Source: Otatea glauca (Eukaryota; Streptophyta; Magnoliopsida; Poales; Poaceae). From it: a DNA stretch of 64,000 nt. Position 1 is the stretch's first letter, and each line of letters starts with the position of its first letter. The position numbers and the translations under genes are program-made. This document shows, piece by piece, positions 11,729 to 23,867 of this stretch. The notes under the pieces were generated by a model. That model was given only the letters and a program-made list of their open reading frames with translations, did no database searches and was not told the DNA's origin. Where the stretch lies: contig CM070723.1 of the NCBI GenBank assembly GCA_036346275.1, positions 47,446,743-47,510,742 on the forward strand. Direction: 5' to 3'.

Positions 11729-11963
11729 CTCCCTCCGTTATAAATGTGTGACGTTTTAGGCGTTGCAGTCTCCGGTAAATCTTTGACTGTTATATTTTGT
11801 AATTATATATAGCAAAAAGCCTATGAAATTCTAATCTTTTGAAATTATTTTCACAACAAATGTATTACTACCATTTCAAATGGTTAATCTAGACGGTTTT
11901 ATGTATATTAATGGTCAAAGTTTGAGAAATTTAACTGCATGCAAGCCATAGTAACAGAGGGAG
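11729..11963. mobile_element. Stowaway-type MITE
   Basis: Terminal inverted repeats CTCCCTCCGTTA and, reversed, CTCCCTCTGTTA bound 235 bp. The TA dinucleotide is duplicated at 11727-11728 and 11964-11965. These are hallmarks of Stowaway elements mobilised by Tc1/mariner transposases. Confidence 0.9.
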
Positions 11964-12067
11964 TACTTGTTTGTCTTGTCAAGTCCACTTTGATAGGCTT
12001 TAAGCTTTATTTTAGGTGTGAACTATTTATTGTCTGCTAATCATTAAAGACACGGAATTGCTAAGAG

Positions 12068-12316
12068 CCGGACGCCTGATTTTTTCGGACGCTGCAACAT
12101 TTGTTTTCTACATGTGAGATATTTTCCTTCGATAACAGTAGAAATGTTGACCGGATCGCTGCAACATTTTCTTCCCATGCGTGCAACATTTTCTTTCTAC
12201 GCGTGCAACATTTTCCTTCGATAACAGTAGAAATCTACGCGCGAAAAAAAATATTGCAGACGTTGAAAAAAATGTTGTGCCGACATGTCAAAAAAAACAG
12301 CTGGATCAGATGTCGG
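12068..12316. mobile_element. MITE-like element with internal direct repeats
   Basis: The left end CCGGACGCCTGAT and the reversed right end CCGACATCTGAT form an imperfect terminal inverted repeat. Inside, a block starting ttttccttcgataacag occurs at about 12121 and 12210, and tgcaacattttc occurs three times between 12160 and 12220. The target duplication is unclear, so the superfamily is unassigned. Confidence 0.5.
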
Positions 12317-13006
12317 ATTGCAAGTTCTTCCCTTAAAGACATCATCAGCGAACTCATTAGATTAATTTTGTCTAGATTGCGGCCATGTCTTCATTAATAT
12401 GGAATCTCTGTACTTGCTACCACTTCATGAGTCAAGCCAAGAGCTTATTTAAAATGAGGCACCTGGGAATATTCTCTGCCCCTTAATAACACTACAAGAT
12501 GCTAACCCATCCACTCCCCTGATTCCATGAACACAAGGATTACAAAAAGGACAAAGCGCTAGAGGAGATCACAATTCACAAGGCCCATGGCCATTTCTCT
12601 AGAGAAGAACTTATCCATCTTCCTTAAGTATGCATAAAACACCGAGTATTACATGCTTTAATTAATATACTTGTCATCTATACAAAAACTAACAAAAGAA
12701 CATATGGAGCCATGCATGCATATGCCACTGACGAGCAGCTGAGAGGCCACATCCTCCTGCAATCTCAAGCAAGGCTCCTCCATTCACTTTCATCCATCCT
12801 CTTGCATTGTACACCCTCCTTATCCTCTTGCATTTGGAAGTATTGCAACAGGTCAAGAAAAACACACACACATGGGCATGGCTTCTCCAGCTAGCAGTAC
12901 AGTAGTAGTATACCTACTGGCTAAACCAAACCATTCCAGATCCATGTGACTGTGGTTAGGTTAGGGATGGAGCAGCAGCATGCATGATCACATCGATCTC
13001 CTTAGT
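12317..13006. other. Downstream flank of DXS, no gene recognised
   Basis: Short overlapping frames on both strands without domains. It lies 3' of DXS and may include part of its 3' untranslated region. Confidence 0.4.
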
Positions 13007-13012
13007 TTTATT
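13007..13012 (-). terminator. Candidate polyadenylation signal of DXS
   Basis: The minus strand reads AATAAA 37 bases beyond the DXS stop codon. It is the nearest canonical signal; cleavage may use it or a site farther downstream. Confidence 0.45.
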
Positions 13013-13048
13013 TATCTTTCTGACTGGTGTACATGCTAGTTGATTCAT

Positions 13049-15722
13049 TCACTTGAGCTGCAGCGCCTCCAATGGCCTCCCCAGCAGGGACAGCACAGTG
13101 GCAGCAATGTGCGTTGGCGTCAGCCCTGCCTCCTCTATCTGGTCCTGCGGTGCACCGTGGTCTATGTACTTGTCCGGCAGGAACATGGATCTCAGCTGCA
13201 ACAAAATCAGCAACATGGTTAGGTTAACAAGAATCGGTGAAGAACGAGGAGATCTTCCATGGAGGAATGAATGCTTCTGTGTTTTTTTTTTCTGAAAGAA
13301 AACCGTAAATCCTAAGTTAGTAACTACGTTTCTGAGAGAGGATACTACTTACTTTGAGGGGCCCGTCGAGGAGACCACTGAGGCTGAGGTAGTGTGCGAC
13401 GTGGGAGCCGAACCCGCCAATGGCGCCCTCCTCGGCGGTGATGAGGACCTCGTGCTCGGTGGCGAGCTCCCGGATGAGCTCTGTGTCGAGCGGCTTGCAG
13501 AAGCGGGCGTCGGCGACAGTGACGAAGATGTCATGCTCCTTGAGCGCCTCGGCCGCTTTCAGGCAGGCCTGCACCATCGTGCCGTACCCCAGGAGCGCCA
13601 CCCGGTTGCCTCGGACCAGCACCCTGCCCTTTCCAATCTGCATGGTTCCCAAAGCGTCGCAGCATTAGAGACCTTGAAGAAAGCATTGATCATTTTGATA
13701 GGAGAAGCAATTAGGTAAGTAGGTACCTCAAGTGGGGTCCCTTTGTTGTTGGGAGGAAGGACGGCGCCAATGCCGTTGCCGCGGGGGAAGCGGAAGCAGC
13801 TGGGGCGGTCGTCGATGGAGGCGGCGGTGGCGACCATGTGCATGAGCTCCACCTCGTCGGCGGGAGCCATGACGACCATGTTGGGAAGGCAGGCCATGTA
13901 GGTGACGTCGAAGGCGCCGCAGTGCGTGGGGCCGTCGGCGCCGACGAGCCCCGCGCGGTCCATCGCGAAGCGCACCGGCAGCCGCTGCAGGTCGACGTCG
14001 TGCACCACCTGGTCGTAGCCGCGCTGCAGGAACGACGAGTAGATGGCGCAGAATGGCTTGAGCCCCTCGGCGGCGAGCCCCGCAGCGAACGTGACCGCGT
14101 GCTGCTCCGCGATGCCGACGTCGAAGCACCGCTCCGGGAACTGCTTCTGGAAGTAGTTAAGCCCCGTGCCGCCGCCCATGGCCGCGTGGATGGCGACCAC
14201 CTTGTCGTCCGCTTCCGCCTCCCGGATCAGCGACTCCGCGAAGTACTGCGTGTACGACAGCGTCGGTCCCTTGGCCTTGAACTGCTTCCCCGTAGTCGGG
14301 TCGAACTTGACCACGCCGTGCATCTTGTCGGCGGCGGCCTCCGCCGGCGGGTACCCCTTTCCCTTCTCCGTGACGATGTGGATAAGCACCGGCCCCGGCG
14401 CCGGCATGGACTTGACCTTCTCAAAGATGGTGACAAGGTCGTCGAGGCTGTGACCGTCGACGGGGCCGATGTAGTAGAGCCCGAGCTCCTCGAAGAGCGA
14501 CGAGCCCGACGCGCTGATCATACCGCGCGCGTACTCGTCGACCTTGGCCGCTACCTCGTGTGTCTGCCCGCCGACCTGCTTGGTAATGGTCTTGGCAGCC
14601 TCGCGGAGGCGGCGGAACTTAGTGCTGGACTGGAGCTTTGTGAGCGCCTTGCTCAGCGCTCCGACGGGCTTGGAGGGCCCGTCGAGGGTGGCGGTGGGGA
14701 GGGAGACCTGCTTGTTGTCGTTGAGGACGACGATCATGTTGGAGTCGAGGTAGCCGGAGTTGTTCATGGCCTCGTAGGCCTGGCCGGCGGTCATGGCGCC
14801 GTCGCCTATCACGGAGATAACGTGGTTCTTCTTGCCGAGGAGGTCGCGCGCAACGGCCATCCCGAGCGCCGCCGAGATGCTCGTCGAGCTGTGGCCGGCG
14901 CCGAAGGCGTCGTGCGCGCTCTCGTCGCGCTTCGGGAACCCGGCCAGGCCGGAAGTCTGCCGGATCGTGTGCATCCGCGACCGCCGCCCCGTCAGAATCT
15001 TGTGCGGGTACGACTGGTGCCCGACGTCCCAGATGATCTTGTCCTCCGGCGTGTCGAACACGTGGTGCAGCGCCACCGCCAGCTCCACCACCCCCAGACT
15101 AGAGCTCAGGTGGCCGCCGGCCTTGGCCAACGTGTGCACGATCTCCACCCGGAGCTCCGCCGCAAGCTGCTCCAAGTCCTGCAAGCATGCCACGCCAAGA
15201 AACCAAATTCAGCCGCTGCTTCCAAAGCGACCGAGCAGCCGGAGCTGGAGGAGACGAAGAATTTACCTGGGTCGAGAGGTTCTTCATGTGGACGGGGTAG
15301 TTGATGGTGTCCAGCAGCGGCGTCGCCGGTTTCTCGCCGGAGTAGTCGATCTTCCACGTGCCCGTCGTCGGTTCCTTCCTCATCATCACCTTCCCATCGC
15401 CGCCTCCCGCAGCCGCCGACGTGCTCGCGCGCACTTGGAACTGCAAACAACACCAAAAACACCCCCATCAACTACACAACAAAAGCTTCGATTTTTCCGA
15501 AGAAACAGAGCACGCGTTCAGCTGTACGAAAACGACAGCTCCGGCGAGCCGACGCGGCACAAGCTGAGTCGACAAACGTCAGCGCGTAGAATACGGCAAG
15601 AAGTAAGCACAGTCATCCGGCGAGCTAGCGCCTAGCGGCCGTACCTGCCGCCGGCAAGAGGCGTGAACGGTGGTCGGGACCGCGCGGAACGCGGAAGGCG
15701 TCGACGATGCTTGGAACGCCAT
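13049..15722 (-). CDS. DXS: 1-deoxy-D-xylulose-5-phosphate synthase, five exons
   Basis: This enzyme condenses pyruvate and glyceraldehyde 3-phosphate to DXP, using thiamine diphosphate, as the first step of the plastid MEP isoprenoid pathway. Exons (minus strand) are 15722-15645, 15440-15267, 15178-13727, 13637-13353 and 13195-13049. All introns are GT-AG, and exon lengths give 26+58+484+95+48 = 711 residues, normal for plant DXS. The first exon (MAFQASS...) is Ser/Ala/Arg-rich, as expected of a plastid transit peptide. Visible motifs: GAGHSS at about 177, thiamine-diphosphate motif GDG at 209 through NDN at 237, catalytic Glu in GIAEQH (442), DRAGLVGADGPTH at about 491, and a C-terminal transketolase domain. 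No frame breaks. I judge it a type-II-like DXS from wording in exon 3, but the paralogue is not certain. Confidence 0.95.
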
Positions 15723-15902
15723 TGGAGATCGAGACGTGCACAGAGATCGAGCCTAGAGAGTTCGGAGCGCAGTTACTCGTTACAGCTGCGATTAACTGCT
15801 CTAAAATTGAATCGAAGGCCACAATCAGCAAACAATGGCGATGCAGCGCTGCGAGGAGGAGCAGAGGAGAGGAGTGAAGGGGGAAGCAGAGTCGGGAGCT
15901 GG

Positions 15903-15910
15903 TGATATAG
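15903..15910 (-). promoter_or_regulatory. TATA-like box of DXS
   Basis: The minus strand reads CTATATC about 185 bases before the start codon, followed by a C/T-rich leader (15840-15890) typical of plant 5' untranslated regions. Transcription probably starts near 15870. Confidence 0.5.
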
Positions 15911-15939
15911 GCGCGAGGGGGTTGGAAGGATGATGTCAT

Positions 15940-17108
15940 AATTAAGGGTGAGAAATGGGATTATTTTCCAAAGAGGAATCGCGGGGAAAAAAAGGGGGAG
16001 AGAAAAAGGAAAAGATGGCGAGAAAACGGCGTTTCTTCGGTGAAGTTGCTTCTCGCGAGATGATCCAAGTGTACATCGTGCAGCTCTGCCAGAGCAGAGC
16101 CCCGAGCCAAGCCGGGAGAGAACGGGAAATAATTTACAAAACTTCAGGTCATGTTTGAAACGTGGGATTCTTTTTTATTCATGTGAAAATTGAATTATTT
16201 TCTGTAAAAGTTTCGCGAAAATCATGTGAAGTTCCTACGTTCCAAATAGGACCATCGCCTAATTTACCAAATATAGAAAATCTACAATATTTCATTGAAT
16301 AACTACATCATCTACAACATGGCACTTGTGAGGCTGGCATGTAGAGCCAGCGAGATATCAATGACATATTATAAACATAAAAAGCTATTCAGTTATATAT
16401 AAATAAGTGATAGCACCAATGATTTTCTAAGGCAGTTTTGGCCACAATGCACAACACGTCAACTGCAAATTGGCTCTAAGCAGAAGGAACGTGGGTCTTG
16501 CATTTCTCTAAATTTGGAAATTGATTTGAGAGTTATATGTCTTTAAATTTGGAAATTGCTTTCATAGGTTCTTGAACTTGCTCAGTCGTAGCAACCAAGT
16601 CTTTCTACTATTTTACTGATAAACATGTATGGTTGATGCAGTGATGGAGTGATGGACTAATTAAAGCTGCTACGTGAACGAGAAGTTAGAGCATCCACAA
16701 TGTCTATCATCTGGACGCTAAGTTTGTCTTATCTCACCTCTAGTATTTATCAACCATTTTTCTCCCCAAGACGAGATAGATAACTAAATAGCCATCTGTC
16801 TCCCACACCCTTCTCCCGTCCCATGGAACCATCTCCAACCTTGGTGGCAATTCTAGCAAATTTTGCTTGGTGCTGCCCCGTCCAATGCTTTGTGCCGGCA
16901 CCAACCCGGCCGGCGACATCATGCTTTGTCCATTATTCAAAGCAAACCTTGGAGGTGGTCTAGTGTTCCGTTAGCGAGTTGGAGAAAACCTAAGAGTGAA
17001 CAACGGGGCCTATGGTTAACGTACTAGCTAGTTTGAGTGCCGGCCTAAGTGATTCAATACTGAAGTTTAAGAATATACTACCAAATTTTCCCTTTCCATT
17101 TTTAGGAA
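15940..17108. other. Upstream flank of DXS
   Basis: No gene recognised. A short inverted pair, GTTTGAAACGTGGGA near 16154 and the reversed ATTTGGAACGTAGGA near 16245, suggests a roughly 100-bp MITE; I could not define its duplication. The rest is AT-rich, with a GC-richer patch at 16800-16920. Confidence 0.4.
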
Positions 17109-17301
17109 CTCACGTGTAGGGATGAAAACGGAATGGAAACGGTCGGTAAATGATTGCTCCATTTCTGTTTCCACTATTTTTACCAATAACGGAAAGGAAA
17201 TCGAAAATCCCAGAAACGGTTAGTGGCGGAAACAGATTCAGAACAGAATGAAGTGGATATAGAAACGAAAGTGAAAAAATCCATCCAGGTATGTTCCCAG
17301 T

Positions 17302-17617
17302 TGTAACACCCTAAAAATTTACAAATTCTTTAATTGAGCATTTAGTTCGGATTTTATGATTTTTTTCTAAATTTGTAGCATTTAATTAATGATTTATGCT
17401 ATTTTCATATTTAAATAAATAATTTATTTGAGAAAAACAAAACCAAAATCTTGTTGGAAATAATTTTTCAAAGTTCAAAATGTTATAAAATATTTTTGAA
17501 CTCTATTTGATATTCTCTATAAAGCAATATATATTTCTGGTATTATTTAAATTAGAAAACGAATTTAAAATCTCCATTTTTCTAATGGGCCAAACCCCAC
17601 TTTTCTTTCTCCTTGGC
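17302..17617 (+). repeat. 5' fragment of a gypsy-type LTR
   Basis: Begins TGTAACACCCTAAAAATTT, the usual start of this grass gypsy LTR group, directly after hAT sequence. Only about 315 bp are present before a second LTR begins at 17618. A few more bases may continue after 21915. No target duplication was identified for this layer. Confidence 0.55.
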
Positions 17618-20600
17618 TGTAACATCCTGAAAATTTGAGAAAAATAAGAAATCAATTAAAAGATTTAATTAAGTTTAATTTTGTAATTTCCTGGTTTTTC
17701 TGAATTTTTCCTAGATTTTCTTGGTTTTCTTTGATTATTGCTTTAAAGGATAATTCCTTTTATTAATCATTTAAGTATTGGATAAGTAATAAGAAAAGAA
17801 ATGTAAAATAATAAAAATGAGAAAAATCCATGCATAATCTTGAGAGATCTCCAAAATCCTAAATTTTAATTTAAAAGTCACATCAAAATAATTAAAGGTG
17901 CAATAAAAACCCAATTAATAATTCTTGACTCGCAACAGTAAACTTGTTAGAGTTAAATAAAAATAATCCGACCTTATCCCAAGCTGAAAATTTAATATTA
18001 TATTCTGTATAAATAAATACATCTACAGTAAAAATTATTAAAAATAAATAATCAATTTTGTGAGAATGTCTAAGAATCAGAATGTCAGAATTTTTATAAA
18101 TAAAATCTAAAAGATATCAAACTTAAATTTTTACTGAAGGCTTATATGGCAAGAGGAACTCCTATAAAAAGTTTCAAAAATATTTCATAAAATATAAATT
18201 TCCATAAAATTCAAAAATCAAAAACTGAAATCTGTGCATAGTGTCTTGTCAGAATTTTTATAAATTCTATAGTCATTATCTAAAGTTGAAAATTTGTCAG
18301 GATAATCTAACTTATCCAAAATATATGCCATAAAATTTGTTAGCAAAGAAATCGAATCAGCTAAACCAGTCAACCACTTCCAAATTCCTCTAGCATAGAG
18401 CATCCTTGTGACCTCCTAATCACTCCTCATTCCTTGGCATAGCCGCTAAGGCATAAAATGCCACCGCTACTCGGGTCATCTTCCCCATGACCGGTCACCG
18501 GTGGTGGAGCTTCTCGGTAAATCTCCGACCTTCTCAACCACAAAAATGGAACTCCATGGTGACACTGATGCTCACCCAACCGGTTTTCTCCAGGGACAAG
18601 CCCTTCTTCACCACCTCCGGTTAAACATCACCGCCACTGCCGCACCTCCTCATTGGTCGCCCTGTTCCAACCATCTTCGGTTAGAGCCAAGGCCACTCAC
18701 CACTTCGCCGTGACCTTGCTCAGCTCACCTCGCCGCCAGTCATCGGATTCCGGCCTCACCTCGCCGCAGGTGCCATACCCTAGCACTTCCTCTGTTTTTC
18801 TCCCACTGCCTCTTGGGTCCCGGTCGACAGTGACTCAGGTAAAATCAGTTCAATCATTGAAGGCGCCTTCCCAATTACAAAGCGTATTTCTCATTTACAA
18901 TTTAAATTGTCAACCGACCCTTATTCATTAACTAATATATTTTGCATTTTTAATCCAAATGAGATGAAACAAATTCTATATTCATATAAAATCAAGTACT
19001 TCCATAATGTGCAGAAATATTTTGAAAAAGAGCACTGGGTAAATTTGAAATTTAAATTTAAAGAAAAGGCCTAAATATATGCTATACATAAATTTTTTGC
19101 AAACGAGATTAGAATTGAATGAAACCAATTTTATTGAAATCCTTATTCCTCCGGGAACCCAAATATATGAAAATACTTAAATATCATCTTTGTTTGAACT
19201 ATTTTCTATTGAAGGTTGCTCTCAATACATTAAAATATTCAAGAATGTATACTTTGTACAGAAGAAATCCAAAATGAGAATAATTGATTTCTAAAATGCT
19301 TTTATGACAGCATATTACCCGAGAAAGCTAAAATACTTAAGAAATAATCTTGACTTGAATTGTTTCATGAATAAGAATAAGACCTTAGTGTAAAAGATAC
19401 GTACATGCATATATTCCAGAATGACTATTTTTGCTATTTTAATAGCAAATAAAATGTCTCGTCTAAGCACTAAAATTTATAAAATCAGCTTAGATATGCT
19501 ATCCAAAGTAAATACTTCAATATTCTGAAGAAAGAATCTCATTTTGTCATGCTTTGCATATATATCTTGATAGCAAAATAACCTTAAGTATTATGTTTTC
19601 AAAAACGCTTAAGCCTTTTCGGCAGTTTGTAAAACATCTCATCTAAATGCAAATTTTGGGAAGATCAGCCTAGAAATTCTATTTAGGATTTGATCTACCA
19701 TAATCTGGAAAAATATTCTTATTTCAACTAGCTTTTCATCTGAATCCTGCTAGTGCAATAACCTTAAGTGTTAAGATCGCCAAAAACACATTATATGAAT
19801 AATTGAGTTTATGAAACCTTTAACAAATGTTTACTGTCATTAATCCAAATAATTTTAGCTTCTTGAATTCGTAAGACAAGAATAAATAATCTATAAAAGA
19901 ATCAGCATTTGTTCTTTATAGCAAGTTTTATTTGATTTTCTGTCTGTCTTCTTTTTGCCCTTATTAAAGTTCGTTATTTGCTATATTCTGTTGAACGACG
20001 AGTAGAACCTGACGTCATTAATTCCATTGTCAGCAACGCTGGCTTCGACTGCGACTTCGTCGTAAACAACAATTAAGAAAGGCAAGCACCCCTTTGATCA
20101 TAATGATCCCAATATTTAATTTTCATTTTGTTTATAAATTTTTTTTATGCATGCGTTTATTTTCTATAAATATGCTATATTGTGGTACTGGTTGATATAC
20201 GTGTTGTCATGAAACTTCCTTGATAAGTATTGACATGTGAACCTTGATAATTCTAGAATAAGGTTAGGCAATACATATTATCAACATGGGTATATACGAT
20301 TTAATAATCATGCTTAGCCATGCTTTAGATTTGAGATGAACAAATTGGATAAATCGATCATTGGAATTATTGAGACATGATGATTGTTAATGTGATCAAT
20401 GGTAATTTCTTAAAAACCCAAAAATAAAACTATGGTTTTGATGCGGGTGATTATTGGCAACAACCGGTTGTGCAGATGGAAATGCACATAGTATAGAGAG
20501 AAGTATCGTCCGTGTCGGATTAAGGACCGAACGTAGTGTTGTATGATCCAAGGAAAATCTGTACAACCACAAGTGTTGGTATGGGACAACCTTAAACCAA

Positions 20601-21910
20601 TTAAGTTATCTAGTTTAACTTTGCATTTATGGAAGGCGGGAGATAGCACCGGCATTCTTTTCTAGGTCTGCTTGTAGGGGTTTCTACTTACCAATGCAAC
20701 GGTGTACGCCATGCTATGGGGAGTTCCATTATTTCTATGCTCTGAGTTCTTCTACTATAGTATGGGTTAACATTCTAGACTGGTGCAAAGTTAACCTAAG
20801 TAATGTAAAGGTTTTCGTCATGAACATTCTGGCCACATGCCTAAGGTGCGTGAAACATGCGGCAAAAAAAAAGTCATGACTTGTGGGTAAAACTGTACAC
20901 CTCTGCAGAGTGTAAATGTAATCGATTAGCCATGCTCGCGGTTGTGGGAAACTTGGTGAACTGGCACTAGTTAAAAGTTTTGGTATTTTCTAAATGGTTG
21001 GATTGAGAACATCTGTTGGAAGGTGATTGTTTCAGATTTGAGCCACGTGTTGGCAATTAATGATTCGATGATTTCATTGCTCGCGAAGGACTATGAGTAT
21101 TACTTATGCTTTACTTATTTCTTATCAGTCAAATTTGCTCTTACAAATTCCGTTTGCAAATGACAACTTGATTTACAAATTCAATATCGCTTTATGCAAA
21201 TTAATTGTAGTAGCCTCCTTTGATATAGCCTGCATTATTGAATTTGCAAATACCACTTAAGTCTTGTAGAGTACGAAAGTACTCAACCTTACTTAATCTA
21301 TTATTTTAGGTTGATAAGAAAGCGAAGCTCCGAAGATTACTTTTTGTCGTAGGACGCGGGAGTTCTAATGATGCGATCTTTCTAGGGATTTATGCCTTGT
21401 CAGTTGCTTAAGGGATTGGATGGGCACACTACAAGACTCTGCTTCTTCTGTCGCTATATATATATACTCTGAGATGTAAAATTACAATGTAAAAAAAAGC
21501 TTCTGCTTTAATAATATTGTGTGTGGTTGTGATTCCAATTGTTATAAATGTGCGTACTAGCTACTGACCATAGGACTAGTACAGAATGCACATAGATCCT
21601 AATTTTTGCATTTATGTGAAAATGGGGGTCGTTAGGGCATGTACAATAAAGTCATGTCAGTTGGCTCTTAGTCTGTACACATCAACTTTAGTCTATATGG
21701 AGGAGTGAGAAAAGAGGAGAGAGAAGAGAGTTGGCTCTTATTTAGTAGCCAGCTATGCACAAGAGCATAGATAGATCATTTATGTACAAGAGAGAAAATA
21801 TAGTTATTGCACAACATCTAAAGACAATCTTTAGAGACAGTTATTGTACAAACTGGCTTTTAGTTTACTATTAACCAGTAGTTAGCTTTGCTATTGTACT
21901 TGCCCTTACA
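17618..21910 (+). repeat. Solo LTR of a gypsy element (4.3 kb with its MITE)
   Basis: Starts TGTAACATCC and ends with the CA at 21909-21910. The 5-bp duplication TTGGC lies on both sides (17613-17617 and 21911-21915). No internal retroviral region is present, so it is a solo LTR left by recombination between two LTRs. It aligns in reverse with 43716-48815 (for example 20405-20660 against 44690-44960). It carries the twin-palindrome module at about 20880-20945. Confidence 0.82.
21635..21905. mobile_element. Tourist-type MITE (271 bp)
   Basis: Ends GGGCATGTACAATA and reversed GGGCAAGTACAATA, with duplicated TTA at 21632-21634 and 21906-21908. This matches PIF/Harbinger-type MITEs. It lies 2 bp inside the end of the solo LTR, so it is the youngest layer of the nest. 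Confidence 0.85.
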
Positions 21911-22107
21911 TTGGCCCACTATACTTCCTGGCCCAGCAAGATTTTTCGGTTTCATTTATACGGAATTTTCATTCAGTTTCCGTTTCCATCGAAACTGAGT
22001 CTCCCGTTTTCGTTTTCCGCAAAAATTTTTTTTCCGTTTTCGAAAATAGACTTCCGTTTCTGTTTTTCTCCGAAACGGCCCGAAACTTTCCGTTCTCTAC
22101 TCACATG

Positions 22108-22988
22108 GTTAATTTCCATGGAGAAACCAAATTATCACGTCGTGTTCGTCCCAAAGAATCAAATGATGATGGCTAAAAGCGATATATCGTTTTCTTTTCC
22201 GTGGGAAAAGCGGCATACTGTGTACTGCCCATTTGCAATCAGTTGTCTCATACTGGCCAAAACAGACAACTTTGAGCTTGTGCATGCATAGTGCATTCTC
22301 TCTTCGGTCACAAAAGACTAACGTTTTTTTTTTATTTTTCAATGTTAATAAGATAATCCTTGGTCCACTAAATTCTCTTATCATTTATTTAAAAAGTTAT
22401 AAAAGTACAATATTATGAAAGTACTTTTTATGATAAATTGGCTTCTACTACTTTCATATATCCAAATCATACATTTAAAACAATATCTTTAGTCAAAATT
22501 AATAGGATTTAACAGCACGTATTCAAGCACGTCACTTTTCTGTGATCGAGCGAGTACTTGGCGCAAGAAAATTTGCCACAAGCACATGTAACGACCAAAG
22601 TACCAAACAAAGCTAGCTGGCTCGTAGATGCTTGGTCCCTACCGTACGCGATTCTCCATGGGCTCGTTCGTTTCAGGAGAGCTCCTCTCGTACGTTGATC
22701 GATCGATCGATCGCTTCGCATATATTCCGTAGCATGAGGATGATGATTGTGCTACCCCTTTTCCTGGCTAAGCAGCCGGGGGCGCTATCCGCCATGGAAA
22801 CCCACCGACTGTTTTCTTGTTCTTCTTCTTCTCCCTGCATGCATTCATGCATATGCTACGGAAAAATGTCTATTTCTCGAGCGTACTGCGCGGAGTGCAT
22901 GCATAGCCCGGCGGAAAGAGAAGGGTGGTCAATAAACTCCGCTAAGCAGCCGGCCGGACCACTCTGTGCCATGGAAACTAAATCCACC
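22108..22988. other. Stretch with no gene; repeated CTAAGCAGCCGG motif
   Basis: No recognisable coding sequence. A gatc tetranucleotide run lies at about 22697-22713. The motif CTAAGCAGCCGG occurs at about 22769 and 22941, each followed by a ...GCCATGGAAA block, and once more near 23529 beyond the MITE. Confidence 0.45.
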
Positions 22989-23364
22989 GTAAATTTTACA
23001 AAACTACACATTTTTTATAAATTATCATAAAACTGTAGATTTTAGTTTTAATTTCACAAAACTATGGGTTTTGGAAAAACTTGTATTATAAAATTACTGG
23101 TTTTAGAATTAACCGTATTTTTGTAATGGGTCTGAGAGTCTGGACCCACGTGGTAGCCTCACGCGTGAGCGAAATGGAAAATGAGGGTGTGTGACACTGC
23201 CATATAGGCCTACACTGTCAGACCCGTCATAAAAACAGTTAAGTTTAAAACTTATAGTTTTGTGATATAAATTCTCTTAAAATATGTAGTTTTATGAAAT
23301 AGAAACTAAAATCAGTAGTTTTATGATAATTTTTATAAAACACATGTAGTTTTGTGAAATTTAC
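22989..23364. mobile_element. Fold-back MITE with long inverted repeats
   Basis: The left end GTAAATTTTACAAAACTACA pairs with the reversed right end GTAAATTTCACAAAACTACA. Pairing continues with mismatches for more than 80 bp (blocks such as ATCATAAAACT and TTTTAGTTT on both arms). The centre includes a GC-richer core (23120-23210). The transcript could form a long hairpin. No target duplication is evident. Confidence 0.7.
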
Positions 23365-23867
23365 TCGTCATTTTAACCTCATGTCTTTCGGCGAATGTCC
23401 AATTCGATCTCTAGTGTTTGTGGAGAGAGATGCTCTGCGAAACAAGTAACATGAGCGCTCTCCATGAATTAATTTCGCTTAGCATTTAGGCCTATCTAAA
23501 TCTTACAGGACTGGCAGTCAATAAATTTCGCTAAGCAGCCGGACTGCACTGATCTGTTCCATATATAACTCATCTACGTCTCTCCCTTCTTCTTCCTTAT
23601 TCTCATACATCACTATTTAAAAGTTGTATAAATATTAAAGTATGAATAAATAATAGATAGTGATTATTTACCTATTTATTTGCTTTAAGATTTATGCAAC
23701 TTGTATTAGAAGGTGGTGCATAGAAGTAGTGAATTTAATTTGGTAACATAAACTGCACACATATAACTTGAACTGATTTTGTAATTTCACATGGTTAAAC
23801 ACCCATTTTTGCAGTTCAGGGGTTAGGTGAATCAAACAATACAAGCTGATCCATCCAACATATTTAC
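23365..23867. other. Stretch with no recognised gene
   Basis: Contains the third CTAAGCAGCCGG block (about 23529) followed by AT-rich sequence; nothing else recognised. Confidence 0.4.

Larger units (their letters stand above)
17117..22099. mobile_element. hAT-type element split by nested insertions
   Basis: The left end TAGGGATGAAAACGG (17117) and the right end, reversed TAGAGAACGG (22099), resemble hAT termini. They are flanked by an 8-bp duplication, CTCACGTG (17109-17116) and CTCACATG (22100-22107), with one mismatch. The hAT sequence itself is about 185 bp on the left and 180 bp on the right and carries no transposase. LTR material fills the middle. Confidence 0.7.

Noticed and set aside
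13838..15304. Long plus-strand frame of 488 codons opposite DXS
   Set aside because: It is the GC-rich shadow of DXS exon 3; the product is Arg/Val/Leu-rich with no domain, while the minus strand gives a perfect enzyme.
16680..17000. MITE suggested by gagcatccacaatg
   Set aside because: The matching inverted end was not found downstream.
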